Source: JALYYC01 sp039922495 (GTDB lineage Bacteria > Chloroflexota > Dormibacteria > CF-121). From it: a stretch of DNA of 33,916 bases. The notes below the pieces were generated by a model that did not search any database, was not told the DNA's origin, and saw only the letters and a list, made by a program, of their open reading frames with translations. Shown here piece after piece: positions 22,955 through 29,728 of the stretch. The translations under genes and the position numbers were made by a program. The stretch covers positions 1-33,916 of the forward strand of contig JBDTEO010000032.1 of NCBI GenBank assembly GCA_039922495.1. The letters run 5' to 3'. Each line of letters begins with the position of its first letter. Within the stretch, counting starts at the first letter, position 1.

Positions 22955-24163
22955 TTAGCTGAGGGAGCCAAGCGGCAGGATCTCGACCGCCGCCCCCGGC
23001 GCCAGGTCACCATCCGCCGGCGGGACTCGGACCAGGCAGTTGGCATCGGCCATCGAGCGAAGCACGTGCGAGCCTTGATTCCCCGTCAACTGGACCAGCA
23101 GCCGGCCGGCCTCCCGCCGAGCGACGCCGCGCAGGTATTGCTCGAGGTGGGGGATGGAGGTCAGCCGATCCACCGTGACCGCCGGGATGAGCAGCGGCTC
23201 GACATCCACCCGGCCCTGCAGCTTCCGGATGGCCGGCTTGACGAAGAGCTCGAATCCGACCATCGACGACACCGGGTTGCCGGGCAGGCCGATCAATGGC
23301 ACGCTGTGGACCGACCCGAAGAGGAGGGGTCTGCCCGGTCGCAGCGCGACCTGCCAGAAGTCCACGGCGTCGTGCTCCTCGAGGAGGCTGCGGACGAGGT
23401 CGTAGGCGCCCATGGAGACGCCGCCGGTGGTCACGATGAGGTCAACACCATCCGACTGGAGCCGGGCCGCCAGGTCAGCCCGGTCATCGCGCGCTACCCC
23501 GCTGTCGAGCCCGATCGCTCCCGACGCCTCTAGCGACGCCAGCAGGGTGTAACGGTTCGTGTTGGTGATCTCCCCGATCCCCAGCGGCTGGCCGGCATCG
23601 CGCAGTTCATCCCCGGTGGTCAGGATCCGCACCCGTGGCCGGCGGACGCAGCGGACCGTGGACCGGCCGGCGGATGCCAGGACCCCGATCAAGCCGGGGG
23701 TGACCAGCTGGCCGGGGGCCGCCACCACCGAGCCCTTCGGGACGTCCGTGCCGGCACCCCGGACGTTGGTACCGGTCTCGACCCCGATCCGGATCTCCAC
23801 CTGCCCACCGGTTTCTGAGGTGTCCTCGACGCGGACGACCGCGTCGGCCCCGGGCGGGATCATGGCGCCGGTCATGATGCGGATGGCGGTGGACGGCTCG
23901 ACCGCGGTTGACGCCGGGGAGCCCGCGCGGATCTCGCCCCGGAGCCGCAGTCGAGCCGGGCGCTCCGGGGTGGCAACGCGAACGTCGTCAGCGCGAACGG
24001 CGTAGCCGTCCATCGCTGAGTTGGTGAAGGGGGGCACGTCGCGGATTGCCCGCACCTCTTCGACGAGCACTCGGTCGCGCGACTCCAGCAGCGCGACGTC
24101 CTCGGCGTCCAGCGCGGCGATCCGGGCGAGGATCCGGTCGCGGGCCTGGACAACCGTCAGCAC
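22955..24163 (-). CDS. moeA: Molybdopterin molybdenumtransferase
   Basis: A 402-residue enzyme inserting molybdate into adenylylated molybdopterin. The N-terminus has DVPPFTNSAMDGYAV, the MoCF_biosynth domain has TTGGVSMGAYDLV and the later GLPGNPVSSMVGFELFVKP, all typical of MoeA. Length is normal. The start is GTG at 24163, 18 bases after the preceding small gene, so both may share a transcript. No other molybdopterin gene is in the window, so the cofactor pathway is only indicated. Confidence 0.95.
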   Translation of the reverse strand: MLTVVQARDRILARIAALDAEDVALLESRDRVLVEEVRAIRDVPPFTNSAMDGYAVRADDVRVATPERPARLRLRGEIRAGSPASTAVEPSTAIRIMTGAMIPPGADAVVRVEDTSETGGQVEIRIGVETGTNVRGAGTDVPKGSVVAAPGQLVTPGLIGVLASAGRSTVRCVRRPRVRILTTGDELRDAGQPLGIGEITNTNRYTLLASLEASGAIGLDSGVARDDRADLAARLQSDGVDLIVTTGGVSMGAYDLVRSLLEEHDAVDFWQVALRPGRPLLFGSVHSVPLIGLPGNPVSSMVGFELFVKPAIRKLQGRVDVEPLLIPAVTVDRLTSIPHLEQYLRGVARREAGRLLVQLTGNQGSHVLRSMADANCLVRVPPADGDLAPGAAVEILPLGSLS

Positions 24164-24181
24164 GGCCGGCCCGGCGTTACC

Positions 24182-24493
24182 TTACCGGTCGTTCCAGTGG
24201 CTGTTTTCGAACTCGGGTCCGCCGCCCTCGCCATCGGTCACGACATTCTGATGGAAGCGGGCGGCCACCATTTGGTAGGCCATGGCGCGGGGGATGCCGA
24301 GCTTGGTGAGACCCTTGACCTCGTCGGCCATCACCTTGTCGCGCGCCGCCTCGATGGCGGCGATGACATCGTCGATGGCGGTGCGGGCCTTGGTGGCGGC
24401 GGCGCTCCCGTTCTCGCTGACCGGCTCAGGGACGAGTTCGGTCTTGGGTTCGCGGCTCGCTTTCGCCTTGCTGTCCTTTGTCTCTTTCGGCAT
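24182..24493 (-). CDS. Hypothetical protein, 103 residues
   Basis: Unrecognised. The first 40 residues are charged and low complexity (MPKETKDSKAKASREPKTEL) and probably disordered; residues about 38-85 form predicted helices (AIDDVIAAIEAARDKVMADE, then LGIPRAMAYQMVAARFHQN). AAGGTGGA before the ATG is a plausible ribosome site. It lies directly upstream of moeA on the same strand and is divergent from the HTH gene at 24603. Confidence 0.7.
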   Translation of the reverse strand: MPKETKDSKAKASREPKTELVPEPVSENGSAAATKARTAIDDVIAAIEAARDKVMADEVKGLTKLGIPRAMAYQMVAARFHQNVVTDGEGGGPEFENSHWNDR

Positions 24494-24567
24494 GCTTCGT
24501 CCACCTTACCAGAGGAAATTTCGACTCCCAAGGTTGTACCCGTTCGTCGGCGCTGGGAAACGTTCAA

Positions 24568-24596
24568 TTGCGAAGCTGTCGGACCGGTGTTAGCGT
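24568..24596 (+). promoter_or_regulatory. Candidate leaderless promoter of the HTH gene
   Basis: TTGCGA (24568-24573), 17-nt spacer, TAGCGT (24591-24596), then six bases to the GTG at 24603. No ribosome site is present. Confidence 0.5.
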
Positions 24597-24602
24597 CAGA
24601 TC

Positions 24603-24995
24603 GTGAACCGGGCCGAGCGGCTGCGCCGCCTCCTCGTGATCCTCTCGGTCGCCACAGCGCGCCCCGGGGTTCGCGCCACCGACCTGGCTGACAGCCTGCA
24701 GGTGAGCACCCGAACCGTCTTTCGCGACCTGGCGGAACTGCAGCGCCTCGGCTTTCCGGTGACCTTCGGCAATGGCTACCCGGCTCAGCAGGAGCTCTTT
24801 CGGCGGCGCCGCCGGCAGGAGATGTCGCAGGTCATGGCGGACCTGGTCGACCAGCAGTTGGAGGTCGTCCGCCGCAAGCTGCCGGCTGCCGACGCCGAGC
24901 GCCTCGTATCCGATGCCATCCAGTTTTTGCCCCTCGAGACGGCCGAAGCGGTCTCCAGAGCGCTCGCCAAGGCGGAGGCGCAGAAGCGGGGCTAA
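24603..24995 (+). CDS. DeoR/HTH_11-type regulator without sensor domain
   Basis: A 130-residue protein. Residues 1-60 are a winged helix-turn-helix like those of DeoR and WYL regulators (RATDLADSLQVSTRTVFRDLAELQRLGFPV). After it comes only a charged helical region (about 65-130) rather than a WYL or sugar-binding domain. It may be a small dimeric repressor. Starts with GTG six bases after a -10-like TAGCGT. The tRNA-Val gene follows 12 bases after the stop. Confidence 0.82.
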   Translation: MNRAERLRRLLVILSVATARPGVRATDLADSLQVSTRTVFRDLAELQRLGFPVTFGNGYPAQQELFRRRRRQEMSQVMADLVDQQLEVVRRKLPAADAERLVSDAIQFLPLETAEAVSRALAKAEAQKRG

Positions 24996-25007
24996 AATGT
25001 CGGCACC

Positions 25008-25084
25008 GGTCGGCTAGCTCAGCTGGTTAGAGCGCTTGGTTCACATCCAAGAGGTCGAGGGTTCGAGTCCCCCGCCGACCACCA
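25008..25084 (+). tRNA. tRNA-Val (CAC)
   Basis: Complete cloverleaf: acceptor GGTCGGC/GCCGACC, D arm with GCTC..., anticodon stem CTTGG/CCAAG with loop TTCACAT (anticodon CAC at 25042-25044), T arm GGGTTCGAGTCCC and an encoded CCA (25082-25084). Confidence 0.97.
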
Positions 25085-25245
25085 AATTGCACCTACGCGA
25101 TGGCCACGAGGAGCGCACTCATTGGCCATGCAAGGCTTGGGGTTCGGTACGTAGCCGGATCGACAGCGACTTTAACTGGGTAGTCACTGACAGAAAAGGA
25201 CGGCTCGTGGACCGGGCTCATGCTCAGCAGAATGTGTTACTGGTG

Positions 25246-25276
25246 AGGTTTCATAATCTGATATTGGTGGTATAAA
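25246..25276 (+). promoter_or_regulatory. Candidate promoter, sigma-A or stress-sigma type
   Basis: TATAAAAT at 25271-25278 is a good -10. Overlapping it, AGGTTTCA (25246-25253), 14 bases, then TGGTAT (25268-25273) resembles the SigB-type pattern RGGWTTRA-N13/14-GGGTAT with one mismatch in each box. It precedes the SRPBCC gene with a leader of about 40 nt. Confidence 0.5.
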
Positions 25277-25319
25277 ATAGGGCGGCAACTTAGAGAGAGT
25301 TCCAGGAGGAATTTGCACT

Positions 25320-25790
25320 ATGGCTCACGTCGAAAAGTCGATTGAAGTCCAGAAGCCGGTCGACCAGGTCTACGCGCAGTGGACCCAGTTCGAGACCTTT
25401 CCGCAGTTCATGGAGAATGTCGAGGAAGTCAAGCAACTGGATGACAAGCATCTCGAGTGGAAGGCCAAGATCGCCGGCACGCAGCGCCAGTGGAAGGCCG
25501 AGATCATCGAGCAGCGCCCCAACGAAGTGATCGCGTGGCGCTCCACCACCGGCGACAGGAACGACGGCAAGGTGCAGTTCGTCAAGAACAACGGCCAGAC
25601 CAAAGTCACGCTGGCCCTGGACTACGATCCTCCGGGCGGCGTCGCGGGCGAGATCGGTGACAAGCTGATCCAGGCGGCCCCCGGACGTGTCGAGAACGAC
25701 CTGAAGCGATTCAAGAAGTTCATCGAAGAGCGCGGGACCCCGACCGGCAAGTGGTCGGGCGAGGTTCAGTCGGGTCAGGTGAAGAACTAA
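25320..25790 (+). CDS. SRPBCC (START-like) family protein
   Basis: A 156-residue helix-grip protein of the polyketide cyclase/dehydrase group. Recognisable features are the start MAHVEKSIEVQKPVDQVYAQWTQFETFPQFMENVEEV, the WKAKI/WKAEI strands, AWRSTTGD and the long C-terminal helix VENDLKRFKKFIEERG. The fold binds hydrophobic ligands; the role is unknown, and relatives are often stress-induced. An AGGAGGAA ribosome site lies 7 bases before the ATG. The gene has its own promoter and an intrinsic terminator, so it is a single-gene unit. Confidence 0.92.
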   Translation: MAHVEKSIEVQKPVDQVYAQWTQFETFPQFMENVEEVKQLDDKHLEWKAKIAGTQRQWKAEIIEQRPNEVIAWRSTTGDRNDGKVQFVKNNGQTKVTLALDYDPPGGVAGEIGDKLIQAAPGRVENDLKRFKKFIEERGTPTGKWSGEVQSGQVKN

Positions 25791-25809
25791 GACCCAGCGG
25801 TTTCCCTCC

Positions 25810-25843
25810 GAGCGGTCGCCATCGGGCGGCCGCTCTTTCTTTT
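25810..25843 (+). terminator. Intrinsic terminator after the SRPBCC gene
   Basis: Stem GAGCGGTCGCC (25810-25820) with GGCGGCCGCTC (25825-25835), one G-U pair, loop ATCG, then TTTCTTTT. It ends the transcript before the rpsF leader. Confidence 0.9.
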
Positions 25844-25865
25844 GGTACACTGAGCTTCGCTTTCC

Positions 25866-25902
25866 TGCTCCGGTGCCACCTCGGCAGGTCATATTCGGAG
25901 CA
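25866..25902 (+). promoter_or_regulatory. rpsF leader hairpin, possible S6:S18 autoregulatory motif
   Basis: Outer stem TGCTCCG/CGGAGCA with an inner hairpin TGCC/GGCA and a one-sided bulge GGTCATATT. It lies 10 bases before the rpsF ribosome site. Many bacteria carry an RNA motif here that binds S6:S18; the layout is similar, but I cannot confirm the consensus. Confidence 0.4.
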
Positions 25903-25927
25903 AGTCCATAGGAAAGGAGGGTGCGGA

Positions 25928-26224
25928 TTGTCGGCGTATGAGTTGATGTACCTCGTCAAGCCGGAGCTTGATGATGACGCGGTTCAGCAGGAGATTGAGA
26001 AGGTCAGCCAGCTGATCCTGACCAACGGCGGCCAGGTCAAGAAGGTCACCCCGTGGGGCAAGCGCCGGCTTGCCTACACCGTGAAGGACCAACGGGAAGG
26101 CCACTACGTTGTCGCCGAGTTCGACCTCGACCAGCCGCGCGTTCAGGAGGTCGATCGCCTCCTGAAAATCTCCGACACCGTCTTCCGGCATCTGTTGATT
26201 CGACAGGATGAGGGCAAGTCATGA
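25928..26224 (+). CDS. rpsF: Ribosomal protein bS6
   Basis: A 98-residue small-subunit protein beginning YELMYLVKPELDD after a TTG start, with PWGKRRLAYTVKDQREGHYVVAEFD and ISDTVFRHLLIRQD. It pairs with bS18 on the platform of the 30S subunit. An AAAGGAGGG ribosome site lies 7 bases before the TTG at 25928, and no ATG is in frame near it. Its stop overlaps the ssb start as ATGA. The unit rpsF-ssb-rpsR is the common order. Confidence 0.95.
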   Translation: MSAYELMYLVKPELDDDAVQQEIEKVSQLILTNGGQVKKVTPWGKRRLAYTVKDQREGHYVVAEFDLDQPRVQEVDRLLKISDTVFRHLLIRQDEGKS

Positions 26225-26685
26225 ACCTGAACAAAGTGATGTTGATCGGCCGGCTGACGCGCGATCCCGAGATGCGGTACACGCCAAGCGGCGCGCCCGT
26301 GACAACCTTCTCGCTGGCGACCAATCGCTACGGTCAGAGCACCGATGGTGAGAAGAAGGAGTACACCGACTACCACAACGTGGTTGCCTGGAACATCGGC
26401 AAGCGCAACCTGGCCGAGATCTGCGGCCAGTACCTGCACAAAGGCAGCCTGGTGTACATCGAGGGCCGCCTGCAGACCCGCTCCTGGGACGGCCAGGATG
26501 GGCAGAAGCGGAAGACCACCGAGATCAATGCCACGGAGGTCCAGTTCCTGGAGACCCGCCAGCAGTCGCAGGCGCATGCCTCGGCCCCGGCGGCTGAGCC
26601 GGTGGAAGCGCCGGTCGGCGCGGTAGCCACCGCCCACACCGAAGAGCCATCCCGGGACGTCGATCCCGACGATATCCCGTTCTAG
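26221..26685 (+). CDS. ssb: Single-stranded DNA-binding protein
   Basis: A 154-residue SSB. The OB fold starts MNLNKVMLIGRLTRDPEMRYTP and contains YHNVVAWN and LVYIEGRLQTRSWD; a Pro/Ala-rich linker leads to the acidic tip DPDDIPF that recruits repair proteins. ATGA overlap with rpsF. Function: protects single-stranded DNA in replication and repair. Confidence 0.97.
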   Translation: MNLNKVMLIGRLTRDPEMRYTPSGAPVTTFSLATNRYGQSTDGEKKEYTDYHNVVAWNIGKRNLAEICGQYLHKGSLVYIEGRLQTRSWDGQDGQKRKTTEINATEVQFLETRQQSQAHASAPAAEPVEAPVGAVATAHTEEPSRDVDPDDIPF

Positions 26686-26688
26686 AGC

Positions 26689-26934
26689 ATGCCGCCACCA
26701 ACTGAAAAGCGCGACCGTAAGCCACACAAGAAGGTCTGTAACTTCTGTGTCGAGAAGGTCGTGCTAATCGACTACAAGGAAGTGTCGCGACTGCGCCGCT
26801 TCATCAGCGAGCGCGGCAAGATCCTGCCGCGTCGCGTCACCGGGACCTGCGCCCGGCACCAGCGCCGCCTGGCCGTCGCCCTGAAGCGCGCGCGGCACGT
26901 GGCACTGCTCCCCTACACCGCCGACCAGCGCTAG
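26689..26934 (+). CDS. rpsR: Ribosomal protein bS18, zinc-binding form
   Basis: An 81-residue bS18 partner of bS6. CxxC (C17/C20) and CxxH (C54/H57) show the zinc-ribbon form. The core DYKEVSRLRRFISERGKILPRRVTG is typical. It starts three bases after ssb. rplI, which often follows, is absent here. Confidence 0.96.
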   Translation: MPPPTEKRDRKPHKKVCNFCVEKVVLIDYKEVSRLRRFISERGKILPRRVTGTCARHQRRLAVALKRARHVALLPYTADQR

Positions 26935-26986
26935 ACGGCGCCGCTCCTGGCAGCCGTATGGCCGGATGCGGTTGTGGGGGACTGAC

Positions 26987-27463
26987 ATGACGGTGAAGTT
27001 GAGACCCGGCGCAATATGGACCACGCTTGGCATTTACCTTTTTATCCTGGCTGGAAGCCTCATCACGCTGGTCGTCCTGGGCCCGATTACCGTTTCTAGA
27101 TTCAAGACCGGCGCGGACCTATTTGACCTGGTCAGCGTGCTGCTATTGCTCCTCGCGATCTTCATGGTCGTGACCATGATCAATTCGTTTGCCGCATTCG
27201 CGCGCATACGAATCCATGCGGATGCCGAACGAGTGTGGATCCCACGTCCGTTTGGTAGACGTGAAGTTTACCGACGCGATTTGATGAAGATTCGAGCCGG
27301 GCGGCTAACTTCGCTCCCTGGGAGAGGAATGCGCGTGTTTCGTTTTATGACACGGGATGGGCGCGAAGCTTTTCACGTTCAGGCGGTTGTATTCCCACGA
27401 GCTGATATGGAATCCCTGGCCAGTTACTTGGACGTCCCAATCGATTTTAATTTTTCCGGTTAG
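26987..27463 (+). CDS. Membrane protein with PH-like domain
   Basis: A 158-residue protein with two membrane helices (about 10-35 and 45-70) followed by a cytosolic region with bacterial PH-like features (RIRIHADAERVWIPRPFGRREVYRRDLMKIRAG, then MRVFRFMTRDGREAF). I chose ATG 26987 because GTGGGGGA lies just before it; ATG 26966 is the alternative. Codon choice (ATA, TTG, CGA) is less GC-biased than in neighbours, which may indicate transfer. It stands alone between rpsR and the amidase. Confidence 0.7.
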   Translation: MTVKLRPGAIWTTLGIYLFILAGSLITLVVLGPITVSRFKTGADLFDLVSVLLLLLAIFMVVTMINSFAAFARIRIHADAERVWIPRPFGRREVYRRDLMKIRAGRLTSLPGRGMRVFRFMTRDGREAFHVQAVVFPRADMESLASYLDVPIDFNFSG

Positions 27464-27588
27464 GACGCGATTGCGCTCGGGGTGAGCTCAGCAGGCGCGA
27501 GACCGACTCGCTCCGAAGGCGGAAGCGCGGCGCGGGCGCGCAGGCCACGGCGAGAAGTCCAAGCCTGATGCGCGCGGAATAGCTGCCG

Positions 27589-27594
27589 TATACT
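27589..27594 (+). promoter_or_regulatory. Candidate -10 box (TATACT) of the amidase gene
   Basis: TATACT ends ten bases before the TTG start at 27605. No ribosome site is seen and no clear -35. Confidence 0.35.
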
Positions 27595-27604
27595 TCGGCC
27601 TAGT

Positions 27605-28516
27605 TTGCGATCCCCGCGCCTCCCGGCCGTGCTCGCGGCTGGGGTCGTCTTGCTCACGTCCATGCAACCGGCTCGGGCCTCGGCTTCAGAGCCCCCACCT
27701 CCCGCGCCCGCGCCGTATGTCATCGCGGTTGACCCGGGACACGGTGGGAGCGTCACGAACGACCCAAGCCAGCTCTGGGACCCTGGGGTCGTCAGCGGCG
27801 GCGTGATGGAAAAGGACATCACCCTGGACCTGGCCTTACGGTTGCGTGCGCTGCTTCAGAAGGAGAAGGTCCGAGTGGTGCTGACGCGAACCAGCGACCA
27901 GTATGTCGAAATCTCGGAACGGTGGAACCGTGTCCATGCCTCGGGGGCCCAACTCTTCATCAGCCTCCACGTCAATGCCTTCGATGGAGATTCGTCGATC
28001 AACGGCGAGACCATCTTCTATCCCAAGCCCGAGAGCCTGGCCTTCGCCCAGGCAATCGACGCGGGTCTCGCGCAGCGTCTTCGCTCGTACCAGATCGCGG
28101 ATGATGGGGTGGCGCAAAAGCCGGAGCTTTGGGTCCATTCGGACATTCCGACCGCGACCGTGGAGCCCGCCTACCTCACCAATCCGCGTGAGGGTTCGCT
28201 CCTGCGTCAGGGCGCGTTCCGTGATGCGATCGCGCAAGGGGTCTACCAGGGTCTCCTGGCCTTCGATCCGCAAATTGAGGCCACCCGCATCAAGCTGGTC
28301 CGGGCCGAAGCCGCCGCCGCGGCGCAGCGACAGGCCCAGTCGGCGGCCGCCGCCGACGCCGCCCGGACCACGACCGCGACCCGCTGGGCTGTCCTGGTTG
28401 GTGGGGTCCTCGGCCTCTTGTTCCTGATGCGCCTCGCCACGCGCCGCCCGCAGCCAACCCCGCAGTACCGCCGCCGCCCGGTGCGCCGCCGGCGCCAGGC
28501 GTCGCGCCGGTTCTGA
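27605..28516 (+). CDS. N-acetylmuramoyl-L-alanine amidase, membrane-anchored
   Basis: A 303-residue cell-wall hydrolase of the Amidase_3 (zinc) family that cuts the bond between MurNAc and L-Ala. A signal peptide covers about 1-28 (LPAVLAAGVVLLTSMQPARASA). The catalytic domain shows AVDPGHGGS (zinc His), GGVMEKDITLDLA (zinc Glu), LFISLHVNAFDG (zinc His) and the general-base region TVEPAYLTNPREG. A second membrane helix (WAVLVGGVLGLLFLMRL, about 262-278) and a tail with many arginines follow. The enzyme would be tethered at the outer face of the membrane by the C-terminal helix. TTG start is inferred from the signal peptide. Confidence 0.9.
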   Translation: MRSPRLPAVLAAGVVLLTSMQPARASASEPPPPAPAPYVIAVDPGHGGSVTNDPSQLWDPGVVSGGVMEKDITLDLALRLRALLQKEKVRVVLTRTSDQYVEISERWNRVHASGAQLFISLHVNAFDGDSSINGETIFYPKPESLAFAQAIDAGLAQRLRSYQIADDGVAQKPELWVHSDIPTATVEPAYLTNPREGSLLRQGAFRDAIAQGVYQGLLAFDPQIEATRIKLVRAEAAAAAQRQAQSAAAADAARTTTATRWAVLVGGVLGLLFLMRLATRRPQPTPQYRRRPVRRRRQASRRF

Positions 28517-28540
28517 GGCTCGTGCCCCGCGGTCGACCGC

Positions 28541-28546
28541 TAGACT
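28541..28546 (+). promoter_or_regulatory. Candidate -10 box (TAGACT), leaderless start
   Basis: TAGACT ends eight bases before the ATG at 28555, at the head of the serine operon. No ribosome site is present. Confidence 0.4.
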
Positions 28547-28554
28547 AAAGCGCC

Positions 28555-29724
28555 ATGAATCCCGAGTCCCAGCTGCGCATTCCCGGGCCCACCCCGGTCC
28601 CCGAGCGGGTCCAGCGCGCCATGGACGCGCCGATGATCAACCACCGTGGCCCCGAGTTCCGGACGCTGCTGCCGGAGCTGGAACAGGGCTTGCGCTGGGC
28701 CTTCCAGACGGAGCGCGACATGCTCATCTTCCCCGCCTCCGGCACCGGCGGCCTGGAAAGCGCGGTGGCGAATATCGTTTCGCCAGGCGAGCGGGTGCTG
28801 GCAATCACCATCGGAGCCTTTGGCGATCGCTTCGCCGACCTGGCGGCCGCCTTCGGCGCGAATGTGATTCGCTACACCCTTCCCTGGGGCGAGGGGGCGG
28901 ACCCGCAGGATGTGGACGACCTCCTCACCCGCGAGCCTGAGATCCGGACCGTCCTCGTCACGCATAACGAAACCTCGACTGGCGTGACGAACCCGATGCA
29001 AGCCCTGGCCGAGGTCGTCAAGCGGCACGGCCGGCTGCTGGTCGTGGACGGTGTCAGCTCGATCGGTTCCATCGACCTCCCCGTCGACAGGTGGAAGGTG
29101 GACGTGGCCATTACCGCGTCCCAGAAGGGCTGGATGCTGCCACCCGGCGTGACGATGCTGAGCGTCAGCAAGGAAGCCTGGCAACGGCAGGCGCTATGCC
29201 GGTCGCCTCGCTTCTATTTCGACTGGGAGCGCGCCCACACGATGCAGATGAAGGGCATGACCTTCACGACGCCCGCGGTGGGCATCCTCTTTGGCCTCCG
29301 CGAGGCGCTGCAGATGATGCGCGAGGAAGGGCTGCAGGCGATCTTTGCCCGCCACCGTCGGATCGCCGGCGCGTTTCGGGCGGTTGCGACCGCGCTCAAC
29401 CTGCGCCTCCTCGCGCCAGAGGAACTGGCGTCGCCGACCGTCACCGCGATCTATTTCCCGGAGGCGCTCCAGGGCGAGAAGGCCGACGCCGTGCTCAAGA
29501 CCTGGCGGGACCTGCATCTGGTCGTCGGCGAGGGTCAGGCGAAGCTGGCCGGGAAGATCTTTCGCATCGGCCACCTCGGCGCGGTCTACGACCCCGACGT
29601 CGTGGCCACGGTCGAGGCGCTGGAGAAGGGCCTCGAGATGCACGGGCATCCGGTGACCCCTGGCGCCGCGCTGGCCGCGGCGCGTCGAATCCTACAGAGC
29701 TCGCAACCAAGCCTCGTCGCCTGA
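28555..29724 (+). CDS. Class V aminotransferase, serine biosynthesis type
   Basis: A 389-residue PLP enzyme of the serine-pyruvate/alanine-glyoxylate/phosphoserine aminotransferase class. The opening reads IPGPTPVPERVQRAM, then NHRGPEF and SGTGGLESAV for phosphate binding; the Schiff-base lysine is Lys191 in ASQKGWMLPPG. Because serA follows four bases later, the enzyme probably supplies phosphoserine (SerC role), although serine-glyoxylate transamination cannot be excluded. The ATG has no ribosome site and lies eight bases after a -10-like TAGACT. Confidence 0.92.
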   Translation: MNPESQLRIPGPTPVPERVQRAMDAPMINHRGPEFRTLLPELEQGLRWAFQTERDMLIFPASGTGGLESAVANIVSPGERVLAITIGAFGDRFADLAAAFGANVIRYTLPWGEGADPQDVDDLLTREPEIRTVLVTHNETSTGVTNPMQALAEVVKRHGRLLVVDGVSSIGSIDLPVDRWKVDVAITASQKGWMLPPGVTMLSVSKEAWQRQALCRSPRFYFDWERAHTMQMKGMTFTTPAVGILFGLREALQMMREEGLQAIFARHRRIAGAFRAVATALNLRLLAPEELASPTVTAIYFPEALQGEKADAVLKTWRDLHLVVGEGQAKLAGKIFRIGHLGAVYDPDVVATVEALEKGLEMHGHPVTPGAALAAARRILQSSQPSLVA

Positions 29725-29728
29725 TCGC

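Noticed and set aside
25036..25275. 79-codon open frame starting inside tRNA-Val
   Set aside because: It begins within the tRNA, lacks a ribosome site and family resemblance. The 25085-25245 stretch otherwise shows no gene or attachment-site duplication.
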